From: Planctomycetota bacterium
Lineage (GTDB): Bacteria > Planctomycetota > Planctomycetia > Pirellulales > UBA1268
Assembly: GCA_003669585.1 (NCBI GenBank)
Contig: QWOQ01000005.1
Coordinates: 714,502 to 778,501 of the forward strand
DNA: 64,000 nucleotides
Direction: 5' to 3'
Shown: in pieces, positions 9,662-18,078 of the stretch
Layout of the letters: each line of letters begins with the position of its first letter
Position numbering within the stretch: position 1 is the stretch's first letter
Notes under the pieces: generated by a model
Seen by the model: the letters and a program-made list of their open reading frames with translations, nothing else
What the model was told of the DNA's origin: nothing
Database searches by the model: none
Program-made: the position numbers and the translations under genes

Positions 9662-11941
9662 CTATTTAGCAGGCATCAGCGAAGAAAGCATCTCTGAGAG
9701 AATTTCACCTTTTGGCGAAAGATCGCCTCGATCCCTCCACCGTCTCACCAATTCGTGTAACGATGCGGCAGAGCGGGTTCTCGACTCTAGATGAGCCGAA
9801 CCAGCAGCAACTTCAGCAACGCCGATTGCGAGGAGTGTTTCACAGTCTTGCGCCACTGGCAGAACACTTGTTGCCACTCCAAGACTCGTCAGACTGACAA
9901 CCACTGTTTTGCTTCGTTGTGCATCTGATTTTTTTTCACGATAAAGAAGCTTTGCAGATGCCAACTTTCCACCGGTCTCTCTTGCTACAACCTCGTAGGC
10001 AACCCGAACTCGTTCTGAAGCATGCAGACTCGCTGTAGAAAGTTTCGGCGAAAGTGATTCGATGGCTCCCTGCCGATACCCCAGAAGTCGCCAAGCTGAA
10101 ACCGCATGCGGATTAAAAGAAACTTCAAAATCGAGTTCACTTGCGACCGCACCTGAGTTCTTGAAGAATCGCTCGAGCATCGATCGTCGAATTGCTGCAC
10201 CATCCAACGGAACTTTTCCGAATGATTCTAGGCTCGGGCCATCATCGCTTTTGTTCTTTGACGGATCGATGACAACAAACTGTAAATGTCCACGATCAAT
10301 TCCACTGTCGGCCGCTCGCATACGTTGCCATTCCAAAAATGCATCGCGTCCTCGGCCATCAGCTCGCTCGACTGAATCAGCGTGTGCAACAATCACGAGC
10401 GAGGGTGTTGCAGGTGAATTCAGTGCATCCATTTGATCTGCAGGATTCTTCATCAGTCCGTCGACAAGATTCATTGCAGCATCGAAGTCGGCGGCCCCCT
10501 GTGGTCTGTGATTTTCAACAGACGTACAGAGGCGATCAAGTTCTTCCCGACTTGCTTTGCTTGCGATCAATTCTGCGCGACGACCAAATAAAACCAGTGA
10601 CATTCTGTCTTGTGGTATCATTTGCTCAACAATCGCCCGCAATCCTCGACACATCGCCTTCCAAGCCAATGCGCTTCCGACATTGGCTGAGCCATCAAGA
10701 ACGAGAACAGACTCCATGGCTTCGACACGGGGAATGGATGGAGACTCAATCACAAATTCAACAATATGAGTCAACTGATTGGTTCTGAGTGACCTGATTA
10801 ATCGCGTTTCGAGGGTTACCTCGGTAGATGACATTTTTTTTGTTTGGCTTCCGGTTGCTGCAAGAAAATCTTCAACTCGGGCTGATTTTGCCGCAGTCGC
10901 AAATCCCTTTGTTCGAAGGGTTGCAGCTATTGCATCAAATGAATCCGTTGCAAATCCCAGTGGAGGCCGACTTGTTGACAACTCCACCGCGATCGATGGG
11001 TCCACAAACGGAGATTCCCCATACGTCATTTCAAATCCAAGGTCATATCCTCGGACTCTTGGAATAGCACGATGCGAAAGCCTCGGGCCGCTGATCAATC
11101 GCATCCCTTCAGCACCTTTGACAATGGATCCTGTGCGATCTGTTCCTAACGGTGAGCCCAGCACATCGCTTGCAGTGCGACTGATTCCTGTTGTTGGCCT
11201 TGTTGTTTCTTGTGCCGAAGAAGACTCGCTCAGTGATTCTAAAGAAGGTGTATTCTGAAGATTTTTATCCGGCATGGGTGCCGACACATTGGAAGTCGAA
11301 TCGTTCTCTCGCACACCTAACAATCTTGGGGCAATGGAGACATTTTGTTGCTTCGATGGAAGTCCTTGGGTGCTTGGTGTAGCTCGGAATTCAGTATGGA
11401 GCGAGCCTGCTGGTCCCGATGGATTTGCAGTTGTTCCAGCAACCATTCTGGATCCATTTGACAACCAGCGTGATAGCAGGGTTCCGGAAAAGAAAGTTCC
11501 ACAAATAAGCATTAAAATGGCCGCAACAGCCGCACATTCGCGAACGAATTCCAGGCTCAATACCGAAATTCTCCGAGGTCTGTTTCGGTAAACTTGGTTG
11601 GCAACGCGATTGTGTGTGAGAGAACTCCACAAAGAGTCCGAAGGCAAAGCAGCCTTATGGACTGATTCATCACGACCTTCCCACCTCTGTTGGGATTGGC
11701 TCGCGGGCTCCATACTCTTTCTTTCAAGATCGACACTGCGGCGACGATTCGTCTCCTTCGCATTCAATGAATTCTTCATACGCGCATGAAGATCGTGTGG
11801 AATCTCGACGTGCTGCATGAGCCGATCAAGAACCTCATCAGACCAAATAGCCTCAACCGACACTGCCTTAAGAAGCAATGTCGGCAAAGGAACATCACAT
11901 AGAATTCGATCAATATCGCGTTCTGAAAAATCGTTTTTCAT
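9662..11941 (-). CDS. Membrane protein with von Willebrand factor A domain, partner of the ECF sigma factor
   Basis: 759 residues from ATG 11941; a second ATG at 11974 would add 11. Residues 1-130 are cytoplasmic-looking and unassigned, residues 134-157 form one transmembrane helix (AAVAAILMLICGTFFSG), then come a Ser/Thr-rich linker and a VWA domain. The metal-ion-dependent adhesion site begins at Asp416 in VLVLDGSANVGS, with Asn in the place of the second Ser of the usual DxSxS. It lies 69 nt after the ECF sigma gene, where an anti-sigma factor is normally found, so a sigma-binding N-terminus on an extracytoplasmic VWA sensor is plausible. No recognisable zinc anti-sigma motif (HxxxCxxC) is present. 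Confidence 0.8.
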   Translation of the reverse strand: MKNDFSERDIDRILCDVPLPTLLLKAVSVEAIWSDEVLDRLMQHVEIPHDLHARMKNSLNAKETNRRRSVDLERKSMEPASQSQQRWEGRDESVHKAALPSDSLWSSLTHNRVANQVYRNRPRRISVLSLEFVRECAAVAAILMLICGTFFSGTLLSRWLSNGSRMVAGTTANPSGPAGSLHTEFRATPSTQGLPSKQQNVSIAPRLLGVRENDSTSNVSAPMPDKNLQNTPSLESLSESSSAQETTRPTTGISRTASDVLGSPLGTDRTGSIVKGAEGMRLISGPRLSHRAIPRVRGYDLGFEMTYGESPFVDPSIAVELSTSRPPLGFATDSFDAIAATLRTKGFATAAKSARVEDFLAATGSQTKKMSSTEVTLETRLIRSLRTNQLTHIVEFVIESPSIPRVEAMESVLVLDGSANVGSALAWKAMCRGLRAIVEQMIPQDRMSLVLFGRRAELIASKASREELDRLCTSVENHRPQGAADFDAAMNLVDGLMKNPADQMDALNSPATPSLVIVAHADSVERADGRGRDAFLEWQRMRAADSGIDRGHLQFVVIDPSKNKSDDGPSLESFGKVPLDGAAIRRSMLERFFKNSGAVASELDFEVSFNPHAVSAWRLLGYRQGAIESLSPKLSTASLHASERVRVAYEVVARETGGKLASAKLLYREKKSDAQRSKTVVVSLTSLGVATSVLPVAQDCETLLAIGVAEVAAGSAHLESRTRSAASLHELVRRWRDRGDLSPKGEILSEMLSSLMPAK

Positions 11942-12010
11942 AATGCTGCCGAGCACCTTCCTGCAAAACTGCATCGCACACGGCCACGATTGAAAATCAT
12001 GGACGATAGG

Positions 12011-12673
12011 CTAAGCGGTGCCATCTTTTGTTTCTGCAATATCGCTCTGTTTTTTTCGATCCACAACATCTGCTTCTTCGTCATTTGAAAACATTGCCTG
12101 CCCTTGGATTGACTGAGACGATGTAAATTGGGGATGTCGCCTAGGTGATTCGTCGATTTTTTCCGCACGAACTTTGACCGTATGCCCCAGAAGAAAATCT
12201 CGAAGTCGCGCTCGTCCTCGACTGACTCTGGAAAGAACTGTTCCAAGTGGAATCCCAAGAATATCAGCGGCTTCTTGATGAGTAAGTTCTCCCACGACCA
12301 CCAAAAGCAACGTTTCTCGCAACTCATCTGGGAGGCTCGATAATGCCTGTTGAACATTTCCTGAAAGCTCATCCGCCATCGGCTCTGGTTCATGTCGAGA
12401 TGGCAAATCACCGTCGCCTTCGCCGAGCGATGATTCGTGAGAATCGCGTCGACGCCAGTGATCGGCAGATCTTCGTCGCAAAATTGCCAAAAGCCATGCT
12501 CGCTCACTTCGAGAAGTGTCGTAGAGATGGCGGCTTGTCCATGCGGAACGAAATGTCTCTTGAAGCACATCTTCGGCATCGTGTGGATTGCCGAGGAGAC
12601 GAAATGCCACTCGAAAGAGCGCCGCTGCATGCTGCTCCACCCAATAATCGAATTGAATAGGTGAAGAAGCCAT
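12011..12673 (-). CDS. ECF-family RNA polymerase sigma factor
   Basis: A 220-residue sigma-70 family protein of ECF type. Region 2 spans about residues 14-76, with core-binding helix LLGNPHDAEDVLQETF. Region 4 (about 105-163) contains the helix-turn-helix LTHQEAADILGIPLGTVLSRVSR. A 55-residue polar tail follows. The frame is open upstream to 12847, but ATG 12673 is where homology starts and is preceded by a GGA site. It is the first gene of a pair with the VWA membrane protein. It probably directs transcription of an envelope-stress or surface regulon and may autoregulate from the 341-nt gap upstream. Confidence 0.93.
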   Translation of the reverse strand: MASSPIQFDYWVEQHAAALFRVAFRLLGNPHDAEDVLQETFRSAWTSRHLYDTSRSERAWLLAILRRRSADHWRRRDSHESSLGEGDGDLPSRHEPEPMADELSGNVQQALSSLPDELRETLLLVVVGELTHQEAADILGIPLGTVLSRVSRGRARLRDFLLGHTVKVRAEKIDESPRRHPQFTSSQSIQGQAMFSNDEEADVVDRKKQSDIAETKDGTA

Positions 12674-13014
12674 TGCATTCCAATTGAACTGGAGAACGGG
12701 AGAACCGATCCGACAGACAGACACATTTGTCGAGCAGCAAATCGGTTGTAGAGCAATCCGTACACGGAACAACATCTCCATCAAGTATCTGCAGGCCGTT
12801 GCACTCCAGCAACTCAGAGAACTCTGAATATGTCTGGACTGAAACACCCTTCGACAGATTTTAGATCTTCACGCTCGTGCGAATAATCGGTGAACAAGGA
12901 GCTGTAAATTCAGTCAAAAACAGCTCTCACGAGGAAGATTTCGTGCCGAAACTGGCATTTTATTGCCACGGCAGACCCGGCTCATTTCCTGCTGGGTTTA
13001 CCCTCTATTTTGCG
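12674..13014. other. 341-nt gap between serA and the ECF sigma gene
   Basis: No coding frame I can support. It must hold the sigma gene promoter and the end of the ser transcript. One perfect 7-bp inverted repeat (GAGCTGT at 12899-12905, ACAGCTC at 12920-12926, 14-nt loop) could be the serA transcript end, but no T-run follows it on the minus strand. Confidence 0.4.
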
Positions 13015-14661
13015 TTATCGAACGGATGGTTTTGCCGAGGAAAGCCATTTCGGCAACTGACCTGCCGGCGGCAACTTTACAACCTGAGCCGATCGAACAC
13101 CTGGACAACTCGCAAGAACCTGTGCGATTGCCGCAGGCCCGGGTTCCTGATCGAGGTTCAATACGCCGATCGCATCTCCTCCAGGAGTCGATCGGCCGAC
13201 TGTCATCTGTGCGATATTCACACCAATTTCTCCGAATGCCGTGCCGATTTGACCGATGATCCCCGGCACATCTCGGTGCGTAAACACGAGAAGAATGCCA
13301 TCGAGATATGCATCGAGTCGATGCCCTTCTAATTGAACGAGCCTCGGCATGGAATGACCAAAAAGAGTGCCTGCAGCACGGTGCACCCGTTCGCTTCCAA
13401 CGACATCAACCGCCACAACCGAACTGAACGCTCCAGGATCCGTTCTACTTTGTTCCTCAAGTTCAATGCCTCGCTCTCGCAACAGCATCTCTGCGTTGAC
13501 GATGTTGACACCCTCAATCGCCGACTCGAGCAATCCTGCAGCAAATGCCGCCTTCACAAGTTTCGTATTGCGAGAAGCAATCTCACCTCGGTAGGCGATT
13601 GAACAAGACTTTAACGGAGCATCGTCGAGTTGTGCAACGAGCAAACCAAGTCGCCACGCCAAATCTATAAATCCACGAACTCCTTCCAGAGCAACCGGAT
13701 CAATAGGACTCATGTTGACCGAGTGACGAATGGAACCACTGGAGAGAAAATCGATCAATAACTGCACCCCTTCGACAGCAACTTGTGCTTGTGCTTCCTC
13801 AGTACTGGCACCGAGATGAGGAGTTACAAGAACCCCTGGCATTTTAAACAGTGGGCTGTCTGTACAGGGTTCTTTTTCAAACACATCCAGCGCGACCCCA
13901 CCAATCACTCCACTGCGCAATCCTTCAATGAGAGCCTGTTCATCATAAATGCCTCCACGCGCGCAGTTGATGAGCCTCACACCCGGTTTCAATATTGCAA
14001 GTTCAGACATACCAATCAGATGCCTCGTGTCATCAGTCAGCGGAGTGTGTACCGTTAGGTAATCGACTTGAGGCAACATCTCTCGAACACTTTTTACCGG
14101 CTCGACGCCAAGTTCAGCAGCACGAAGAGGGGAGAGAAACGGGTCGAATCCCAGTACTCGCATCTCAAAAGCCCGTGCCCTGTCAGCAACTGCCTGTCCA
14201 ATTCGGCCTAGACCCACAATGCCGAGTGTCTTACCAGCCAATTGAGTGCCCATGAATTTCTGCCGGTCCCAACGTCCCTCAAGCAGACTCGCGTGAGCAC
14301 CCGCAATATTACGAGACAGGGCCATCATCAGCGTGAATGCGTGCTCCGCGGTACTCACGGTATTTCCAGCCGGAGTATTCATGACGACGATTCCCAAACG
14401 GGTCGCCGCATCTTTATCGATGTTATCGGTGCCAACTCCAGCACGCACAATCGCTTTGAGACGATGATTTCCAGCCAAAGTGTCAGCTGTAATCTTTACC
14501 CCGCTGCGACAAATTGCTCCGTCGTGATGAGCCAAAGTCTCTCGAAGAGCGTCACCCGACAGCCCGGTGACAACCTCGTAGGTGATTCCCGATGACTTTG
14601 CGACATCAAGAAGAGCGATTCCGTCGGGGCTGAGCGTATCGAGAACAACAATAGAAGGCAT
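13015..14661 (-). CDS. serA: D-3-phosphoglycerate dehydrogenase
   Basis: A 548-residue enzyme catalysing the first step of serine synthesis, NAD-dependent oxidation of 3-phosphoglycerate. It is the long SerA type, with a substrate/NAD core, an intervening domain and a C-terminal ACT domain (about residues 475-545, VFTHRDVPGIIGQIG), normally the serine-feedback site. Visible catalytic elements are the NAD motif GIVGLGRIG (147-155), Arg235 (INCARGG), the Glu of DVFEKEP (264) and His282 (TPHLGAST). ATG 14661 has AGGTG upstream; a GTG 12 nt earlier is the alternative. The adjacent upstream gene is serC, giving a two-gene serine operon. Confidence 0.96.
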   Translation of the reverse strand: MPSIVVLDTLSPDGIALLDVAKSSGITYEVVTGLSGDALRETLAHHDGAICRSGVKITADTLAGNHRLKAIVRAGVGTDNIDKDAATRLGIVVMNTPAGNTVSTAEHAFTLMMALSRNIAGAHASLLEGRWDRQKFMGTQLAGKTLGIVGLGRIGQAVADRARAFEMRVLGFDPFLSPLRAAELGVEPVKSVREMLPQVDYLTVHTPLTDDTRHLIGMSELAILKPGVRLINCARGGIYDEQALIEGLRSGVIGGVALDVFEKEPCTDSPLFKMPGVLVTPHLGASTEEAQAQVAVEGVQLLIDFLSSGSIRHSVNMSPIDPVALEGVRGFIDLAWRLGLLVAQLDDAPLKSCSIAYRGEIASRNTKLVKAAFAAGLLESAIEGVNIVNAEMLLRERGIELEEQSRTDPGAFSSVVAVDVVGSERVHRAAGTLFGHSMPRLVQLEGHRLDAYLDGILLVFTHRDVPGIIGQIGTAFGEIGVNIAQMTVGRSTPGGDAIGVLNLDQEPGPAAIAQVLASCPGVRSAQVVKLPPAGQLPKWLSSAKPSVR

Positions 14662-14783
14662 GACGCTTGTCACCTGAGAAGCTTAAATTGACTTGCCGGA
14701 ATTACCCGACCCACTCCGTGTTCAATACGATTTTGAAACACGCTTTCAACACACTCGTTGCAGATTACCGATACCTTCAATCA

Positions 14784-15902
14784 TCAAACCGAAGCATCAC
14801 GAAATGCACTCATGAAATCCCGAAGAGCTGTCACCCCTTCGATCGGCATGGCATTGTAGATGCTCGCTCGAATACCACCCACGGATCGATGTCCTTTTAA
14901 ATCAATCAGCCCACGTTCGGTTGCTTGTACGATGAATTTTTTCTCAAGCTCCTCAGTCGGCAGACGGAACGTAACGTTCATCTGTGACCGGCAATCTCGG
15001 TGCGAGTGACCTGCGTAAAAGCCATGCGAAGCATCGAGTAAATCATAAAGCACATTTGCTTTGGTTGTATTGTGCAACTTCATCGCGGCGAGTCCACCGA
15101 TCGAATCCCGAATCCATCGGCATACGAGTCCTAGGATATAAATTGCAAACACTGGTGGGGTGTTGGGACGCGAACCATTTTTTGAATATGTTCTGTAATC
15201 AAGCATGGTCGGAAGATCATCTCTCGAACGTTCAAGCAGGTCCTTACGAAGGATCACGGCAGTCACTCCCGCAATGCCAGCGTTTTTTTGCGCGCAAGCA
15301 TAAATTAAACCGTATGCAGCTACGTCGATCGGTCTTGAAAGAAAATCGCTTGAGCAGTCGGATACCAGCGGCACCTTTCCGACAATCGGATCCCGATTCC
15401 ACTGCACTCCTTGAATGGTTTCGTTGCTTGTCACATGCACGTAGGCAGACGCAGGATCGATTTTGATTTCCTCATCGGCCGGAAGCCGGTCGTACTGGGT
15501 CGACGCACCATCCCATGCGACTTGAACTCGTCCCTCTCGAAGAGCCTCTTTGGCAGCAAGAGCGCCCCACGTGCCTGTAATCAAATACTGCGCGGGGACT
15601 GATTGTCCTCTCAGTAGATTCATCGGGAGCATTGAAAACTGTAGGCTGGCTCCGCCTTGCATCAAGACAATGTCGTGACTTTCCGGGACTGCAAGAATTG
15701 ATCTCAAATCGGCAAGGGTCGACTCAAGAATCTGATCAAACGCAGGACTCCGATGACTAATCTCCAAAATTGAGATGCCGACACCGGGCAGCGACAGAAG
15801 GTCTTCGCGTGCTTGTTCAAGGACCTCCAACGGCAACACCGCCGGACCTGGAGAAAAATTGAAGACTCTCTTTGTCTTCGACACAAGGGACGCCGGCACC
15901 AT
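14784..15902 (-). CDS. serC: Phosphoserine aminotransferase
   Basis: A 372-residue PLP-dependent class V aminotransferase that converts 3-phosphohydroxypyruvate and glutamate to phosphoserine. Family signatures are NFSPGPAVLP at the N-terminus, EISHRS near residue 48, and PLP-binding Lys206 in YACAQKNAG. The ATG has GGAG 5 nt upstream. Its downstream neighbour is serA, which makes its substrate, separated by about 120 nt. No serB is present in the window. Confidence 0.96.
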   Translation of the reverse strand: MVPASLVSKTKRVFNFSPGPAVLPLEVLEQAREDLLSLPGVGISILEISHRSPAFDQILESTLADLRSILAVPESHDIVLMQGGASLQFSMLPMNLLRGQSVPAQYLITGTWGALAAKEALREGRVQVAWDGASTQYDRLPADEEIKIDPASAYVHVTSNETIQGVQWNRDPIVGKVPLVSDCSSDFLSRPIDVAAYGLIYACAQKNAGIAGVTAVILRKDLLERSRDDLPTMLDYRTYSKNGSRPNTPPVFAIYILGLVCRWIRDSIGGLAAMKLHNTTKANVLYDLLDASHGFYAGHSHRDCRSQMNVTFRLPTEELEKKFIVQATERGLIDLKGHRSVGGIRASIYNAMPIEGVTALRDFMSAFRDASV

Positions 15903-16376
15903 CAGTTCTCCGAATGTTTTTCAGTTGCTTTGTACTGCACGAGTTACACAGGCCTCGAAAAATTGCCCAGAACTTCCCGGGCGATCTGTCCTTCGAAACT
16001 TTTTTGAAATCTCTCTTCTTCCTCGCGATTCACTCCTTCGATTGTGCGACGTTTACAGGCGATCGTGTCGCCAAACGCGGCAGTCGTAAAAGGTGTTTTG
16101 ATTTTTCGGTGTTACGAGAATCGCAGCGAGAAAACTAGACTAAAAGGGACGCTACGCTCGGTCAACCAGCGGTCAAATTTGACGCAGTCAAACAGAATTC
16201 AGGAGAAATTGTGTTCCCTCCTGTGGAGCTGATTCAATCGCATGGTTTAAACACAATTCACAACCTTTTGCATTTTCTAACGATTGTGCGAACTCACAAT
16301 GAAACATTGTTTCTACCCGAAACTTCTCCTCAGATTTTGCTCAGGTCGTCGACTCAATAAAAAGAGTACGACCTAT
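15903..16376. other. 474-nt gap upstream of serC
   Basis: No coding frame with a ribosome site or recognisable product. It must contain the serC promoter and the 3' end of the TPR transcript. It holds a long-range inverted repeat (16207-16258, listed separately) and a small perfect hairpin, ACAATG-AAA-CATTGT at 16296-16310. I do not recognise a known RNA family. Confidence 0.4.
16207..16258. repeat. Inverted repeat, 9-bp arms
   Basis: AATTGTGTT (16207-16215) and AACACAATT (16250-16258) are perfect reverse complements 34 nt apart. Inside the loop a shorter CTCC/GGAG pairing is possible. Function unknown; it could be an operator or an RNA structure in the serC upstream region. Confidence 0.4.
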
Positions 16377-17141
16377 CTACTGCGAAGGCACTGCCGCAGC
16401 GGGGGCCTGTGCCAATCCTGATCCATCGCCGTTGTTTGCAGGCTGGGTGGCGATCGGTGTCGGGAGCGATGCCATCCGTGAATCGCTTACGGTACTCGAC
16501 GTTGAAAGAGCTGCCACTCGGGCAGAAACTGCTGGTTGATTTGCCTCGATTCCCAGAGCCCTCTGATAGTTGGCGAGTGCTTGTTGCGGCTCTCCAGTCA
16601 TTTCGCGAAGTCTGCCAAGCGCCACGAGTGCGCGAGTATTATTCGGGTCGATTGAGATTCCATCAATAAGATGATTCTCAGCGCCTCGTAAATCTCCGAT
16701 TTCTTCACTGAGTCGGGCGAGTTCAATATGAGGGTTGGGGTCGTTTGGTTGTCGCTTCGCCCAGGAATCAAGAACACCGACAGCTTCCGGCCCACGCTTC
16801 TCTTCTACCAAGAGCACCGCGAGCGCACGCTGACAGGCGTGATGATCTGGATTTCTATCGAGGCACAGATGGTAGTACTGTTCAGCGAGTTGCAAATCTG
16901 AGGGACGACTAAAAAGTTTTGCCTGCTGATGGTAGGTGGCACCGAGATTGTAAAAGCAGTCTGGGCTTCCTGGCTCTCCTGCAAGTGCCTGCTGGAATTT
17001 ATCAACCGCTCCTTGATAATTTCCCTGTTGGTAAAGTTTCACGCCTTCGGAATTGTTGTACTGAGAATTTAAATTACACCCATTGCCCAACAGTCCAAGT
17101 ATCAACACGATCAGCAGTCTTGTAGGCAAGTGATCGAGCAT
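16377..17141 (-). CDS. TPR-repeat lipoprotein candidate
   Basis: A 254-residue protein from ATG 17141. The hydrophobic segment RLLIVLILGLLGNGC ends in a Cys, suggesting a lipoprotein, although the residue at -3 is Gly rather than the usual Leu. Tetratricopeptide repeats follow: EGVKLYQQGNYQGAVDKFQQ, DCFYNLGATYHQQAKL, AEQYYHLCLDRNPDHHAC, ALVALGRLREMTGEPQQA and ALANYQRALGIEANQPA. The C-terminal 45 residues are low-complexity (Ala, Pro, Ser, Thr). TPR lipoproteins often act as assembly factors in secretion or envelope machines; nothing here fixes the partner. The frame is open upstream to 17282, but the signal sequence fits a start at 17141. A perfect palindrome abuts the start codon. Confidence 0.8.
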   Translation of the reverse strand: MLDHLPTRLLIVLILGLLGNGCNLNSQYNNSEGVKLYQQGNYQGAVDKFQQALAGEPGSPDCFYNLGATYHQQAKLFSRPSDLQLAEQYYHLCLDRNPDHHACQRALAVLLVEEKRGPEAVGVLDSWAKRQPNDPNPHIELARLSEEIGDLRGAENHLIDGISIDPNNTRALVALGRLREMTGEPQQALANYQRALGIEANQPAVSARVAALSTSSTVSDSRMASLPTPIATQPANNGDGSGLAQAPAAAVPSQ

Positions 17142-17159
17142 CGTGAAAAGTCTTTCACG
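17142..17159. promoter_or_regulatory. Palindrome directly at the TPR lipoprotein start codon
   Basis: CGTGAAA (17142-17148) and TTTCACG (17153-17159) are perfect reverse complements separated by 4 nt. The element occupies the place of the ribosome-binding site, ending at the base before the ATG at 17141. It could be a translational hairpin or a repressor operator. No Shine-Dalgarno sequence is visible elsewhere. Confidence 0.45.
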
Positions 17160-17426
17160 CCTAATCCTTGTACGACCTCCATGTCTCGACGAAGAGCATT
17201 TGCGCAGACGTATTTTAAAGGTTGACTTGATCGACTGTTTGTTGCGATCTGTGTCTGCATCAATCATGCTTGATGGCCTCACCCCGTTCTTGCCTCAGCG
17301 ATCTCGCACCACAAACGCCATACAACCAAGCGAAAAGCGGCGGTCAAGAAAGCCCCGGAGGGTACTGGCGACCATGCCTGAAAAACAAGGGCATACAATG
17401 CCTACAAAACAGTCCTTTTTAATCGC

Positions 17427-17693
17427 TCAACCTGAAACCAGAACTGACTGCGTCCGCACGTATCCCAACGATCGAACCAACTCCAGCACCTCGCTGCACG
17501 TAGGAAACATTCGACCACTGGTTCGTTTGTATTGTTCGATAGCTCGCATGAACTCAAGTTCGTCATCACGATATTCGCGTTCGCATGTTGTCGGGTCGAT
17601 TAATCGACGACGCAACGATCGTTCTGCTGTTCCGGTTTCTACAACAATGGCCTTCGGTGATTTCCGAGTAATTTCTGAGACTTTTGCCTGCAT
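17427..17693 (-). CDS. Small conserved protein of unknown function (88 aa)
   Basis: A short basic protein with a clear ribosome site (GAAGGA, about 9 nt before ATG 17693). It has two visible parts: an N-terminal segment with [20 protein letters not shown], and a C-terminal helix-turn pattern [13 protein letters not shown] followed by [16 protein letters not shown]. From memory, the pattern (D/E)-E-FM-A-(x)-YK-R-...-FPT-SEVLE--R-LGY recurs in small planctomycete proteins of unknown function; I cannot check this. The C-terminal half resembles a small helical DNA-binding fold, but that is a guess. Twin palindromes lie 104-136 bp upstream and could be its operator. Confidence 0.75.
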   Translation of the reverse strand: MQAKVSEITRKSPKAIVVETGTAERSLRRRLIDPTTCEREYRDDELEFMRAIEQYKRTSGRMFPTCSEVLELVRSLGYVRTQSVLVSG

Positions 17694-18078
17694 CGCTTAT
17701 TTCCTTCAATGATTTCGAGGACTGAAATTCTGACAGCCGACAATCGCCGTCAACGAAGTAAAAACTCTGCCCAGGAAGAGTTTCGTCATGCCGGTTAGGA
17801 AAACTTTTCCTGTCAGGGAAAGTTTCCCTTTATTCCGACTTTGACGGATTGCGCAAAGTTGGCAGGCGTCTTTACTGCCCCTTCATCCCTCATAATCATC
17901 CTCAAGAAACCAGCTGCGAGAAAAAACGGTCGGTCGCGAAACAACCGAAAACAATTTCGTCAGCCACTTCCAGGAGCCACTGGCATCCAGAATCAAGTTT
18001 TTCGCAGAATGTTCGTGAGGCGAAGAGCGATCGCTGACAATTCCATTGCCGAACAGGAACGACTCTTTGCGAGCAGGT
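17694..18078. other. 385-nt gap upstream of the 88-aa gene
   Basis: No supported gene. It holds the AAGGA ribosome site of the 88-aa gene and the twin 15-bp palindromes at 17797-17829. The remainder, up to the FHA gene stop, shows nothing I recognise. Confidence 0.5.
17797..17829. promoter_or_regulatory. Twin 15-bp palindromes, possible tandem operator
   Basis: AGGAAAACTTTTCCT (17797-17811) and AGGGAAAGTTTCCCT (17815-17829) are each perfect palindromes around a central base. They differ at only three positions and are separated by 3 bp, so their centres are 18 bp apart. They sit 104 bp upstream of the ATG of the 88-aa gene (minus strand). The shared form AGGRAAANTTTYCCT repeated at a fixed spacing is what two dimers of one repressor would need. 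Alternatively these are two RNA hairpins. Confidence 0.5.

Noticed and set aside
11938..12765. 275-codon open frame opposite or overlapping the ECF sigma gene
   Set aside because: Same strand but different frame from a gene with complete sigma regions 2 and 4; its translation has no recognisable pattern.
12877..13332. 151-codon plus-strand frame
   Set aside because: Lies mostly inside serA on the opposite strand; Cys/Arg-rich shadow translation without a ribosome site.
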